Positions 25,735 through 33,781 are shown, counted from the stretch's first letter. The stretch is 64,000 nt of DNA from Armatimonadota bacterium (GCA_025998755.1 AP024674.1:2186162-2250161); one strand, 5' to 3'. Notes: a model not told the origin generated them from the letters alone. Numbers and translations are program-made.

Positions 25735-26724
25735 ATGGCGCTCAGAATAGGCATTGTGGGTGTGGGAAACATCGGCAGCATCCACGCGCAGTGCTACAAG
25801 GACGATCCCCGGTGCGAGGTGGTGGCCTGCTGCGACATCATCCCGGAAAAGGCCGACGCCGGGGCGGCGAAGTTCGGCGGCAAGGCCTTCTACAGCGTCC
25901 GGGAGATGCTGGACAGCGGCATCGAGCTGGACGCATGCAGCATGTGCACCCGGGGAGAAGAGAACGGCGGAGACCACTTCACGCCCACTATGGAGCTTCT
26001 GGAGGCTGGCATCCCGGTGCTGGGCGAGAAGCCCATCTCCAACAACGTGGAGGAGGGGAGGCAGATGGTGGCGCTGGCGGAATCGAAGAAGATCCCTTAC
26101 GCCATCAACCTGAACCACCGCTTCACCCCCGCCGCGCTCCGCGCCAAAGAGTGGGTGGAGAGCGGTCGCCTGGGGTCGCTGTATATGATCAACATGCGGA
26201 TGTGGATCAACAACCCGGTGGAGACATCCCCCTGGTTCCACCTGCGCGCCCTGCACCCCCACTCCTTCGATGTGATGCGGTATTTCTGCGGAGACATCAA
26301 GAGCGTGGCCTGCTTCCTGAAGAAAGGGGACGGGCGCATCTGCTGGTCCAACGCCCAGATCCTTCTGCATTTTGAGAACGGCGTGGTGGGCAATCTTACC
26401 GGCAGCTACGATGCGGGCGGCAGCTACGGGCTGGAGAAGTGCGAGGTGGTGGGCTCGCGGGGGCGGTTCGTGCTGGACGACGCGTGCGAGCACCTGTCCT
26501 TCTACCCGCGGGATTCCATTGAATACGAAACCTACAGCTACCTGGGCGGGATGCGCAGCTTCAGCGAGACCTTCGCCAGCCGCATCCGCAAATGGGTGGA
26601 CCAGCTGGAGGCGAAGGTGCCCTACGACCAGATAGACGGGTCCGGCAGGGACGCTCTCAAGGTGCAGGAGGTCATCGAGGCCGCAATTCGGAGCTGGGAG
26701 ACACACTCCATCGTTGATCTCTGA
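25735..26724 (+). CDS. Gfo/Idh/MocA family oxidoreductase (copy A)
   Basis: A 329-residue NAD(P)-dependent sugar oxidoreductase, cytoplasmic. The Rossmann motif is MALRIGIVGVGNIGSIHAQ; VLGEKPISNN carries the conserved Lys-Pro, and NLNHRFTPAA, GSYDAGGSYG and GRFVLDDA follow. The ATG at 25735 has GAGG upstream. The protein is clearly paralogous to the one at 30580-31587 (shared NHRFTPAA, QIDGSG/EIDGSG and IVxL endings). It begins the cluster with the isomerase, sulfatase-fold and sulfotransferase-like genes. Confidence 0.9.
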   Translation: MALRIGIVGVGNIGSIHAQCYKDDPRCEVVACCDIIPEKADAGAAKFGGKAFYSVREMLDSGIELDACSMCTRGEENGGDHFTPTMELLEAGIPVLGEKPISNNVEEGRQMVALAESKKIPYAINLNHRFTPAALRAKEWVESGRLGSLYMINMRMWINNPVETSPWFHLRALHPHSFDVMRYFCGDIKSVACFLKKGDGRICWSNAQILLHFENGVVGNLTGSYDAGGSYGLEKCEVVGSRGRFVLDDACEHLSFYPRDSIEYETYSYLGGMRSFSETFASRIRKWVDQLEAKVPYDQIDGSGRDALKVQEVIEAAIRSWETHSIVDL

Positions 26725-26769
26725 GGTTCCCGGCACTCTGTCGCAAAACGCGTCAAGGAGACTGTGGAG

Positions 26770-27573
26770 ATGATCAAGTTCGGCGTGAACTCGGTGCTGT
26801 TCGCGGGTTTCGACTTCGCAACGGCCGCCCGGCACATCCGCCTGGCGGGATACGACGGAGTGGAGATATCGGCCATCAAGGGGATGTGCGAGCATCTGGA
26901 CCTGGACAAATGGCGCTCGCAGGCCCGGGAACTGAAGGCCATCGTGGAGGACAACGAGCTGGAGTTCCTGGCGATGGAGGAAGCGGCGCTGGACGAAGAC
27001 CGCCTGATGAAAGCATTCGAGGCGGGCGCGGAGATCGGCATCCCTGTCATCAATATCGGGCCGGGCGGACAGTCGGACAACGATGAGGACTTCGAGCGTC
27101 AGACCGACCTGATGGCGAAGATGGCGCAGGAGGCGGAGGGTTTCGGGGTGACGTTGTGCGTCAAGGCGCACGTCGGCGCTTGCATCTACAACACCCAGAC
27201 GACCCTGCGCGCAATGCGCAAGATCAACTCTCCCGCCTTCGGCATAGATATGGATCCGAGCCATGTCTACCGCGCCGGCGAGAACCCGGAAGAGGCGCTT
27301 CCGCGGGTGCTTTCGCGCACTCGCCACATCCACATCCGCGACTGCAAGGGGCGCGGCCCCTCTCCCGGCTCACCGTTCGATCAGACCTGCGGACGGGGCG
27401 ACATTGATCTTGCCGGTTACTGCCGCGCCATGGTGCAGGGCGGCTACTCCGGCCCGGTGGATCTTGAGATCATAGGCGCGGGAGAACTGAGCCTGCCCGA
27501 AGTCTCCATGATCGCCGCCGAATCCCGCGGCTACCTCCGGGCAGTGATGAGGGCGATAGGAGGGGAGGATTAG
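26770..27573 (+). CDS. Sugar phosphate isomerase/epimerase (xylose-isomerase-like TIM barrel)
   Basis: A 267-residue metal-dependent isomerase/epimerase of the AP endonuclease-2-like TIM barrel. Motifs: MIKFGVNSVLFAG, RLAGYDGVEISA, VINIGPGG, VTLCVKAHVGACIYNT, FGIDMDPSHVYRAGENP, HIHIRDCKGRG and VDLEIIGAG, which bring metal ligands (Glu, Asp, His) to the barrel mouth. AAGGAG lies nine bases before the ATG at 26770. It follows the oxidoreductase after 45 bases; together they probably convert an inositol- or keto-sugar-type substrate. Confidence 0.88.
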   Translation: MIKFGVNSVLFAGFDFATAARHIRLAGYDGVEISAIKGMCEHLDLDKWRSQARELKAIVEDNELEFLAMEEAALDEDRLMKAFEAGAEIGIPVINIGPGGQSDNDEDFERQTDLMAKMAQEAEGFGVTLCVKAHVGACIYNTQTTLRAMRKINSPAFGIDMDPSHVYRAGENPEEALPRVLSRTRHIHIRDCKGRGPSPGSPFDQTCGRGDIDLAGYCRAMVQGGYSGPVDLEIIGAGELSLPEVSMIAAESRGYLRAVMRAIGGED

Positions 27574-27574
27574 G

Positions 27575-27658
27575 GGTTGAGGGTTGAAGGTTCAAGGTTC
27601 AAGGTTGAAGGTTGAAGGTTGAAGGTTCAAGGTTCAAGATTCAAGATTCAAGGTTCAA
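27575..27658 (+). repeat. Heptad array of twelve GGTTSAA-type units
   Basis: Twelve consecutive 7-base units in exact register: one GGTTGAG, then GGTTGAA, GGTTCAA and GATTCAA variants, changing mainly at the fifth base. It starts two bases after the stop of the isomerase gene and precedes the four-helix-bundle gene. Its reverse complement reappears on the other side of that gene. Confidence 0.95.
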
Positions 27659-27698
27659 GGTCAAGAATTGCAGCCTCTCGGGCAGGGCGTTCTTGACC
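27659..27698. repeat. Hairpin at the inner end of the heptad array
   Basis: GGTCAAGAA (27659-27667) and TTCTTGACC (27690-27698) form a perfect 9-base stem with a 22-base loop. It directly abuts the last heptad and lies 43 bases before the start of the four-helix-bundle gene. Confidence 0.7.
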
Positions 27699-27741
27699 CA
27701 GCGAATCACCATGCCAGACCTGTAGGCGAAGGGCGATAGGC

Positions 27742-28203
27742 GTGCAGCATTCTTCAAATGCGCAACCAGACGAATTCCTGTTCGGATTCGAGCGGCTCGA
27801 CGGCTGGCAAAAGGCGGTGGAGCTTGCTGGAGATGTCTACGCCGCCACGCGTGAGCTTCCGCGAGAGGAACTCTTCGGCCTGTCTCTTCAGATGCGCAGA
27901 GCTGCGGTCTCGGTCGCTGCGAACATTGCCGAAGGCACGTCAAGATCCTCCGGAAAGGATCAGGCAAGATTCTTCGAGATCGCATTTGGCTCTCTCAGCG
28001 AACTCGCCACCCTGTTGCTCATAGCCGGCGGGCAGGGATGGCTGAATTGCGAGAAAACCCGCACACTGAGAGATAGGCTCGAGAGAATATCGCGAATGCT
28101 CTCGGGACTTCGCCGTAGCGCCTGCAAGAAGGTTCAGCAGTCCGAGCAGCACCTGGTACATCAGCGTTGTTCTTCTACCCACTCAGAGGGAGAAGAGATC
28201 TGA
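27742..28203 (+). CDS. Four-helix-bundle protein (S23 / 23S rRNA intervening-sequence family)
   Basis: A 153-residue protein. ERLDGWQKAVELAGDVYAAT, FGLSLQMRRAAVSVAANIAEGTSR and ARFFEIAFGSLSEL are the marks of the S23/IVP four-helix-bundle family. Members occur inside 23S rRNA intervening sequences, as free genes, and as the Avd accessory protein of diversity-generating retroelements. No rRNA and no reverse transcriptase are near here. The C-terminal 40 residues are longer and more polar than usual. GTG start with a weak AGGGCGATAGG upstream. It sits between inverted heptad arrays and interrupts a metabolic cluster. Confidence 0.85.
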   Translation: MQHSSNAQPDEFLFGFERLDGWQKAVELAGDVYAATRELPREELFGLSLQMRRAAVSVAANIAEGTSRSSGKDQARFFEIAFGSLSELATLLLIAGGQGWLNCEKTRTLRDRLERISRMLSGLRRSACKKVQQSEQHLVHQRCSSTHSEGEEI

Positions 28204-28316
28204 TGATATATTATGACGGTTGGATTTCATGGCACCGAAGCCGGTTTTTCTTTACTACTGCTTTACTGAAGGGCCATTGTGCACGTGAGACGGCATAAGA
28301 TCTTCAATCAATATCC

Positions 28317-28351
28317 TTCAACATTCAACGTTAAACTTTAAACATAAAACC
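28317..28351 (-). repeat. Inverted, degenerate heptad array of five TTMAAMN-type units
   Basis: TTCAACA, TTCAACG, TTAAACT, TTAAACA and TAAAACC follow in exact 7-base register. They are inverted relative to the twelve-unit array at 27575 and enclose the four-helix-bundle gene. The stretch 28200-28350 is noticeably richer in A and T than its surroundings. Confidence 0.75.
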
Positions 28352-28394
28352 ATCGCCTGGCCATCCGGCGGCGATCTGGAAAGCATAACCCAAG

Positions 28395-29798
28395 ATGAAA
28401 CAACCCAATCTCATCCTTTTCGGTATTGACAGTCTGCGGGCGGATCACATGAGCCTGTATGGCTATCATCGCCTCACCACGCCGCACATAGACCGGTTTG
28501 CGGCGGGGGGGACGGTGTTCACGCGCTGCTTCAGCCCGCACATTCCGACAACCCCCGGCTACTCCTCCATGTTCACCGGGATGGATGTCTTCGGCACCGA
28601 TGTAGTGGCGTTGCGCCACGAAGGGCCCCTGGGCAGTCACCTGAAAACTCTGGCGGAGATCCTGGGGGAGCGCGGCTACAACACCACGTGCGTGGGGTTC
28701 AGCGGGAATGTCGCGTCGCGGGGGTTCCAGAACTACCTGGACTTCAGCGGCTGGGGGGAGTATTCAGCCGGCCGCAGCCCAAAGGCCGAGAACCTGAACG
28801 CGGTCGCGATCCCGGAGCTTAAGCGGCTGGCCGCGGATGGCAAGCCGTTCTTCCTGTTCCTGCGGCATATGGACCCGCATTCGCCCTATCTGCCTCCTCA
28901 GCCCTTCGAGCGCATTTTCTACGGCAAGGACGAGTTCGATCCGGAGAACAACTCGCTTGAGCCAGTGCTCTCGTTCAAACCGTTCCGGGACTATTTCGCG
29001 AGCTGGTTCCCACCGGGCGTCCGGGACAAGGATTACATCATCGCGCAGTATGACGGGGCCGTGGCGTATATGGACGCCTGCATCCAGAACCTGTTCACGC
29101 TGATTGCTGATCTCGGGCTGGAGGAAGACACTCTGGTGGTCATAAACTCCGACCATGGCGAAACCCTCTACGACCACGAATGCTGGTTCGACCACCACGG
29201 ATTATACGATTGCACGCTGACCGTGCCGCTGATCTTCCGCTTCCCGGGACGGGTTCCGGAAGGCTTGCGGTTCGACCATTACTGTCAAATCAAGGACGTG
29301 ACGCCCACCATTCTGGATCTGATGGGCATCGAGACCGACATCGCCTTCGATGGACGCAGCCTGGTCCCCCTGATGCGGGGCGAGTGGCGCGAGCCCGAGC
29401 CGGAGTTCTACATCACCGAGTGCACCTGGATGCGCAAGCATGGCTGGCGAACACCGGAATGGAAGCTGATCGTTGCTCTGGAGCCGGACATTCACTTCAA
29501 GCCACCGGTCGAATTGTATAACCTGATCAAAGATCCGGAGGAAAACCGTAACCTGGCCGACGAAGAGCCCGGTGTCGTTCGAATGCTGAAAGAGAGGATG
29601 GAGGCTCACATTGCCCGGCGCGAAAAGGAGACCGGGCGCACAAACCCCATCTTCACGAACCTCAACTGGCACGGCAGAGGGGTGCAGTTCAAGACCTCGC
29701 AGGAAGCATACGACACACTCTACATCGGATCGCCCAGCGAGGCGCGCGACTTGCAGGCCAAGGAGCTCCAGACCCAGCGTGGACAGAAGGAGCTCTGA
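28395..29798 (+). CDS. Sulfatase-fold (alkaline phosphatase superfamily) hydrolase without the formylglycine site
   Basis: A 467-residue cytoplasmic protein (no signal peptide). The metal-binding opening NLILFGIDSLRADHMS and the late motif VINSDHGETLYDHE are those of type I sulfatases. Where sulfatases have C/S-x-P-S-R followed by A-S-L-L-T-G, this protein has TTPGY followed by SSMFTG: Thr52 stands at the formylglycine position and Tyr56 replaces the Arg. It may therefore act as a Thr-nucleophile phosphodiesterase or phosphotransferase rather than a sulfatase. Six bases separate it from the sulfotransferase-like gene. Confidence 0.85.
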   Translation: MKQPNLILFGIDSLRADHMSLYGYHRLTTPHIDRFAAGGTVFTRCFSPHIPTTPGYSSMFTGMDVFGTDVVALRHEGPLGSHLKTLAEILGERGYNTTCVGFSGNVASRGFQNYLDFSGWGEYSAGRSPKAENLNAVAIPELKRLAADGKPFFLFLRHMDPHSPYLPPQPFERIFYGKDEFDPENNSLEPVLSFKPFRDYFASWFPPGVRDKDYIIAQYDGAVAYMDACIQNLFTLIADLGLEEDTLVVINSDHGETLYDHECWFDHHGLYDCTLTVPLIFRFPGRVPEGLRFDHYCQIKDVTPTILDLMGIETDIAFDGRSLVPLMRGEWREPEPEFYITECTWMRKHGWRTPEWKLIVALEPDIHFKPPVELYNLIKDPEENRNLADEEPGVVRMLKERMEAHIARREKETGRTNPIFTNLNWHGRGVQFKTSQEAYDTLYIGSPSEARDLQAKELQTQRGQKEL

Positions 29799-29804
29799 AC
29801 TGCG

Positions 29805-30524
29805 GTGCTGGTGACCGTGATCGGCCGGGGACACTCCGGCACACGCGCAATGTCCCACACGCTCAGCGAAAGCGGAGTATACATGGGCGCGCAGATCAAC
29901 GAATCGGGAGATCTCGTCCCTCCCGATGATATGTATGAAGCGTGCCGGGTGCTTGCCCGGCACGTCCGGCATCTGGGTGGATTCCGCTGGGATTTCTCCC
30001 GCCTGATGGATGGTCCCATCGAGCCGGAGTTCACCCGGCTGGTGGAGTCCTATCTGTCTTCGGTCCTCTCAAGCGACGCTCCACACCGGGGATGGAAGCT
30101 GCCGGAGACCACACTTGTCTATCCCTGGATCGTGCGGATGTTCCCGGACGCTTACTACATCCACTGGGTGCGCGACCCGCGCGACAGCATACTGGGGGCG
30201 CACGTCACGGACGACCTGGCCGATTTCGGCGTGCCTTATGAGCCCACCGACGACCTGATGCTGAAGCGAGCCACCAGCTGGAAGTATCAGCGAGCCATAG
30301 TCAGTGCCACCCCGCCTCCGAAGCGCTACATTGAGGTCCGCTTCGAGGACTTTGTGCTTCACCAGGAAAGAGAGCTGCAAAGACTGGAACAGTTCCTGGG
30401 GATCCCGCTGGCGCGGATCGAAGTGAGGCGGGACCCTGTGGGGCGATGGAAGCGCTGTGCCGGCTCGCCGGTGTTCAATCTGTTTGCAGACGACATCCGC
30501 GAACTGGGTTACGAGGAACCGTGA
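29805..30524 (+). CDS. Sulfotransferase-like protein
   Basis: A 239-residue protein with the PAPS-binding signatures of cytosolic sulfotransferases: an N-terminal P-loop-like GRGHSGTRAMSHTL (5'-phosphosulfate loop) and HWVRDPRDSILGAH (3'-phosphate-binding Arg and Ser). YIEVRFEDFVLHQEREL near the end fits the same fold. It would transfer sulfate from PAPS to a carbohydrate or other acceptor; the acceptor is unknown. GTG start with AAGGAG 12 bases upstream. It sits directly behind the sulfatase-fold gene. Confidence 0.78.
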   Translation: MLVTVIGRGHSGTRAMSHTLSESGVYMGAQINESGDLVPPDDMYEACRVLARHVRHLGGFRWDFSRLMDGPIEPEFTRLVESYLSSVLSSDAPHRGWKLPETTLVYPWIVRMFPDAYYIHWVRDPRDSILGAHVTDDLADFGVPYEPTDDLMLKRATSWKYQRAIVSATPPPKRYIEVRFEDFVLHQERELQRLEQFLGIPLARIEVRRDPVGRWKRCAGSPVFNLFADDIRELGYEEP

Positions 30525-30579
30525 TTCTCTGCAAGATCTGTGAGGCGTGGAGGCGTTCCGTGGAGTGTGACGGACGGAA

Positions 30580-31587
30580 ATGCTGAAGACTTGCGTGATC
30601 GGCATGGGGCCCATCGGGAACCTGCACGCCGACATTCTGGCGGCCGACCCGCTTGCGGAGCTGGCCGGCGTCTGCGACATCATACCGGAGCGCGCCCGCT
30701 CCGCCGGTGAGCGGCTGGGCGTGCCCTGGTTCACGGACGCGCAGGAGATGCTCCGCGACGTGCGCCCCCAGCTCTGCCACATCACCACCGGGGGCTACGA
30801 ATACGCCAGCGACCACTGGAAACCCACCCTTCAGGCGTTCGAGGCGGGCTGTCACGTGCTGTGCGAGAAACCCATCTGCAACGATTTGTCCCGCGCCGCG
30901 GAGATGGTGGAGGCCGGCCGGAGGGCAGGCCGCTGTTTCGGGATAAACTTCAACCACCGCTTCACACCGGCCGCGCGCATCGCCCGGCAGTGGGTGGACG
31001 AAGGAAAGATCGGGCCGCAGCTATTCGTAAACGTGGCGCTCTGGATAGGGCGTTTCCAGGATCCGGATTCGCCGTATTTCCACATCAAGGCGCTGACTCC
31101 GCACGCAATGGATATGATCCGCCACTTCTGCGGAGATGTGGAAAGCGTCCAGTGCTTCGCGATGAAAGCCCCAGGACGCAGCATCTGGAGCACCGCCTCT
31201 TTCAACTTCCGCCTGAAGAGCGGAGCGGTGGGGCACCTGACCAGCAGTTACGACATCGGGCGCGGCCATCCGATGGAGCGCTGCGAGGTGGCAGGGACGC
31301 AGGGGCGGTTCGTGCTGGAGGACATGTGGCGTGAGGCCACGCTGTACCCGGCTTCCACACTGGTCAAGACCGTGTATACCAACCCCATCTTCGGCGGCTT
31401 CCGGGATTTCAACGATACTTTCCGCGAACGCATCCACCGCTTCCTGGAGCAGGTGGATTCCGACGCCTCTCCGGACGAGATAGACGGCTCCGGGGCGGAC
31501 GGGCTGAAAGCCCAGAGGATCATCCAGGCGGCCATCCTGTCGCTGGAACAGGACCGCATCGTACGGTTGGAGGAGATAACGGAGTGA
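30580..31587 (+). CDS. Gfo/Idh/MocA family oxidoreductase (copy B)
   Basis: A 335-residue NAD(P)-dependent oxidoreductase, paralogue of 25735-26724. The Rossmann opening is MLKTCVIGMGPIGNLHAD; VLCEKPICND, NFNHRFTPAAR, SSYDIGRGHP and GRFVLEDMW follow in the same order as in copy A. Its stop overlaps the start of the next URO-D gene in GTGA, so the two are translationally coupled. The pairing with a URO-D protein repeats the gene order seen at 8954-11364. Confidence 0.9.
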   Translation: MLKTCVIGMGPIGNLHADILAADPLAELAGVCDIIPERARSAGERLGVPWFTDAQEMLRDVRPQLCHITTGGYEYASDHWKPTLQAFEAGCHVLCEKPICNDLSRAAEMVEAGRRAGRCFGINFNHRFTPAARIARQWVDEGKIGPQLFVNVALWIGRFQDPDSPYFHIKALTPHAMDMIRHFCGDVESVQCFAMKAPGRSIWSTASFNFRLKSGAVGHLTSSYDIGRGHPMERCEVAGTQGRFVLEDMWREATLYPASTLVKTVYTNPIFGGFRDFNDTFRERIHRFLEQVDSDASPDEIDGSGADGLKAQRIIQAAILSLEQDRIVRLEEITE

Positions 31588-32609
31588 ACTCCGTGGAGCG
31601 GGTCCGGACGGCGCTATTGCTGGGCCAGCCGGACCGCGTCCCCGTCGTGGAGTTCCTGATAGACCCTTCCGTCTACCGCGCCATCCTGCCTGACGCGCGC
31701 GATCAGGCGGACTTCATGGACCGGATGGACCTGGACGCTGTCGCCTGCGCTCCGGACTGGCTCCGCGTGCAGCAGAACCCCGACGGTACGTTCGTGGACG
31801 AATGGGGAGTGACCTATGTCTCGCGGGGGCCGGATCTGCTCAGCCACCCACTGCGCGGACCCGTCCGGACGATGGAAGATGCGCGCGCCTACATCCCACC
31901 CGACCCCGACGCATCCCACCGGCTGGAGACTCTGCGCGATCTTGTGCGGCGCTACAAGGGCAAGCGCACCATCATCTTTCACCATCGAGCGGAATTCATG
32001 TGGGCGGCCTATGTGGCCGGAATAGACAACCTGCTGGCCGCGCTGCTGTCGGAACCGGAGTTCGCCTGCCTGCTGATGGACAAAGTGCTTGAGGCGAATA
32101 TGCGCGTTGCCCAGAATGCCATCCGTGCGGGTGCGGATGTGGTGGTGCTGGCCGATGACTACGCTCACAACCCGGGCCCGATGATGAGCCCGGATGTGTT
32201 CCGGCGCTACCTGTTGCCCCGGCTGAGCCGTATGGTGGAGCTCATCCTCAGCGAAGGCGCCCTCTGCATCAAGCATACGGACGGAAACATCTATCCGCTG
32301 CTGGATATGCTGATCTCCACAGGCATCCACGGTCTGAACCCCTTAGAACCCCTGGCCGGAATGGACCTGAAGACGGTGAAGCGGCTCGTGGGGGATCGGG
32401 TCTGCCTGGTGGGGAACATAGACTGCGGCGAGCTTCTGCCCCACGGCTCACCCGATGAGGTGACGCAGGCCGTCCGCTCAGCGATCGCCGATGCTGCAGG
32501 AGGCGGCGGCTTCATCCTCTCGAGTTCCAACAGCATCCACGCTTCGGTGGACCCGCAGAACTACGTGGCCATGCTGCAGGCGGCCCGGCGGTTTGGCGTC
32601 TACGCCTGA
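31584..32609 (+). CDS. Uroporphyrinogen-decarboxylase-family protein
   Basis: A 341-residue TIM-barrel protein of the URO-D superfamily: NSVERVRTALLLGQPDRVPV at the start, ADVVVLADDYAHNPGPMMSPDVFRRY, CIKHTDGNIYPLLDML, GLNPLEP and VGNIDCGELLP in order. HTDG and NPLEP are the forms seen in the MtaA/CmuA-like branch, which handles methyl groups or unknown substrates rather than porphyrin. GTG start in a 4-base overlap with the oxidoreductase stop, and GGAGGAG upstream. Intact paralogue of the broken gene at 8954. Confidence 0.88.
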   Translation: MNSVERVRTALLLGQPDRVPVVEFLIDPSVYRAILPDARDQADFMDRMDLDAVACAPDWLRVQQNPDGTFVDEWGVTYVSRGPDLLSHPLRGPVRTMEDARAYIPPDPDASHRLETLRDLVRRYKGKRTIIFHHRAEFMWAAYVAGIDNLLAALLSEPEFACLLMDKVLEANMRVAQNAIRAGADVVVLADDYAHNPGPMMSPDVFRRYLLPRLSRMVELILSEGALCIKHTDGNIYPLLDMLISTGIHGLNPLEPLAGMDLKTVKRLVGDRVCLVGNIDCGELLPHGSPDEVTQAVRSAIADAAGGGGFILSSSNSIHASVDPQNYVAMLQAARRFGVYA

Positions 32610-32610
32610 C

Positions 32611-33075
32611 TCATTCCTCCACGGAAAACTGGGCCCCGGCGTGCTGCAGGGCTCGTATGATGACGCCGGCGTTGTCCGGAAGGAAGAACTGCTTGGGCGT
32701 CCCGTGGTCGCTGTAGCCGATGAGAATTTCATCCGCCAGAGGCCAGGGGCGGCGGCGCACCCGGACCGAGCGGACGGCATCCAGAGGAATGTCCAGCCGA
32801 GCGAACGCGTTGCGATAGTTCACGATGAAGCGCCGGTTGGTCACAAAGACCTCGTAAGGAGCGAACACCCATCCCACCAGTGTCCCAAGGATCCACCCCG
32901 TCTTCCCGAAGCGATGATGAAGCACGGCGGCCTCGCCGGGCCGGGGAGTGGCGCGCGGCGGCCCGAATCCCCACAGACGAACGGCGATCCCCAGGTGGGC
33001 CATATCAATCAGGCCGCCCAGCACAATTGCGCCGGCGACGGCGACAGCGGCGATGATCAGAGCGATATCAGGCAC
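32611..33075 (-). CDS. Small membrane-anchored protein with PH-like domain, unknown function
   Basis: A 154-residue protein with one N-terminal transmembrane helix (PDIALIIAAVAVAGAIVLGGL). The following part, WVFAPYEVFVTNRRFIVNYRN ... LDIPLDAVRSVRVRRR, resembles bacterial PH-domain (bPH2) proteins, which present a beta sandwich next to the membrane. GTG start. It converges with the URO-D gene one base apart. No partner is evident; function not assigned. Confidence 0.6.
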   Translation of the reverse strand: MPDIALIIAAVAVAGAIVLGGLIDMAHLGIAVRLWGFGPPRATPRPGEAAVLHHRFGKTGWILGTLVGWVFAPYEVFVTNRRFIVNYRNAFARLDIPLDAVRSVRVRRRPWPLADEILIGYSDHGTPKQFFLPDNAGVIIRALQHAGAQFSVEE

Positions 33076-33225
33076 CCTGCGGCTGCAAACTCCCGGTGTA
33101 ATAGTGTGAGCTCAGGCGCAGTATAGCCCAAGATTTTCCCTCTTGCCCTCGCCAGCGGGTGCGATAAGACCGGCCCCGCCCTTCGCTCGGAGCGGCCAAG
33201 TGCGAACTTTGCCGGAACAGGGCCG

Positions 33226-33675
33226 CTAGCGCGCCCGGCAGTTGGGGCAGTAGCCAGCGACGTCTATCCTGACGCTTTCGACATCGAATCCGAGCTGTGC
33301 CTCAAGTTTGTCGCGCAGACGCTTTTCGCAGGAGGTCTCGAATTCCACGATCTGCCCACACGACTGGCAACGCACGTGATGGTGCCCGCCGGTCTTCTTG
33401 AACTCATAACAGCGGCGGTCGTCCTCGAAGATGAGCTCATCCACAAGATGAGACTCTTTGAGGAGGGCGATCGTGCGGTACACCGTGGAGAGACTCACCC
33501 TTGAATCAATGTCGCGGGCCTTGCGGTACAGTGTCTCGACGTCGAGATGCTCGTCCGAAGAGCGGAGGATGTCGTAAATGAGCCTTCGCTGGCGAGTAGC
33601 CCTCTGCCCCAGGACCGGGACAGCTTCGTCCCTGCGATCGGTTTTGATTTCCAGTTGAATGTCAGGGCAGTCCAT
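33226..33675 (-). CDS. Fur-family transcriptional regulator
   Basis: A 149-residue ferric-uptake-type repressor. The winged helix (RATRQRRLIYDIL ... VSLSTVYRTIALLKESHLV) is followed by GGHHHVRCQSCGQIVEF with the regulatory metal His cluster and the first zinc Cys pair, and CPNC at the C-terminus gives the second pair. Fur, Zur or PerR function cannot be told apart. The promoter at 33682 places transcription start at the ATG, with no Shine-Dalgarno, so the mRNA is probably leaderless. It is divergent from the exbB-exbD-tonB operon, a usual Fur target. Confidence 0.93.
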   Translation of the reverse strand: MDCPDIQLEIKTDRRDEAVPVLGQRATRQRRLIYDILRSSDEHLDVETLYRKARDIDSRVSLSTVYRTIALLKESHLVDELIFEDDRRCYEFKKTGGHHHVRCQSCGQIVEFETSCEKRLRDKLEAQLGFDVESVRIDVAGYCPNCRAR

Positions 33676-33681
33676 ACCCGG

Positions 33682-33710
33682 ATATTACCTCTTCTGCGAA
33701 ACCTCGTCAA
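33682..33710 (-). promoter_or_regulatory. Promoter of the fur-like gene, leaderless start predicted
   Basis: On the minus strand TTGACG (33705-33710), 17 bases, TAATAT (33682-33687), then only CCGGGT before the ATG at 33675. Transcription would start at the A of the ATG. Confidence 0.75.
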
Positions 33711-33736
33711 TACTTTGTGTGGTTTTGCTCAAATAG

Positions 33737-33781
33737 CGAACCGGTCGCAACTGATCCGCTTGCGCAGACAGAACCGGTTCG
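33737..33781. promoter_or_regulatory. Inverted repeat in the fur-exbB intergenic region
   Basis: CGAACCGGT (33737-33745) and ACCGGTTCG (33773-33781) are inverted repeats; the second lies in the palindrome GAACCGGTTC. They lie between the two divergent starts and could be an operator. They do not resemble the A/T-rich Fur box. Confidence 0.4.

Noticed and set aside
25651-27333. A 560-codon minus-strand frame opposite the oxidoreductase and isomerase
   Set aside because: Both plus-strand genes have clear family motifs; the minus frame has none.
27575-28351. Diversity-generating retroelement (Avd-like gene)
   Set aside because: No reverse transcriptase, template or variable repeat is nearby; the similarity is to the four-helix-bundle family in general.
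33737-33781. Fur box
   Set aside because: The inverted repeat is GC-rich (CGAACCGGT) and unlike the A/T-rich Fur consensus.
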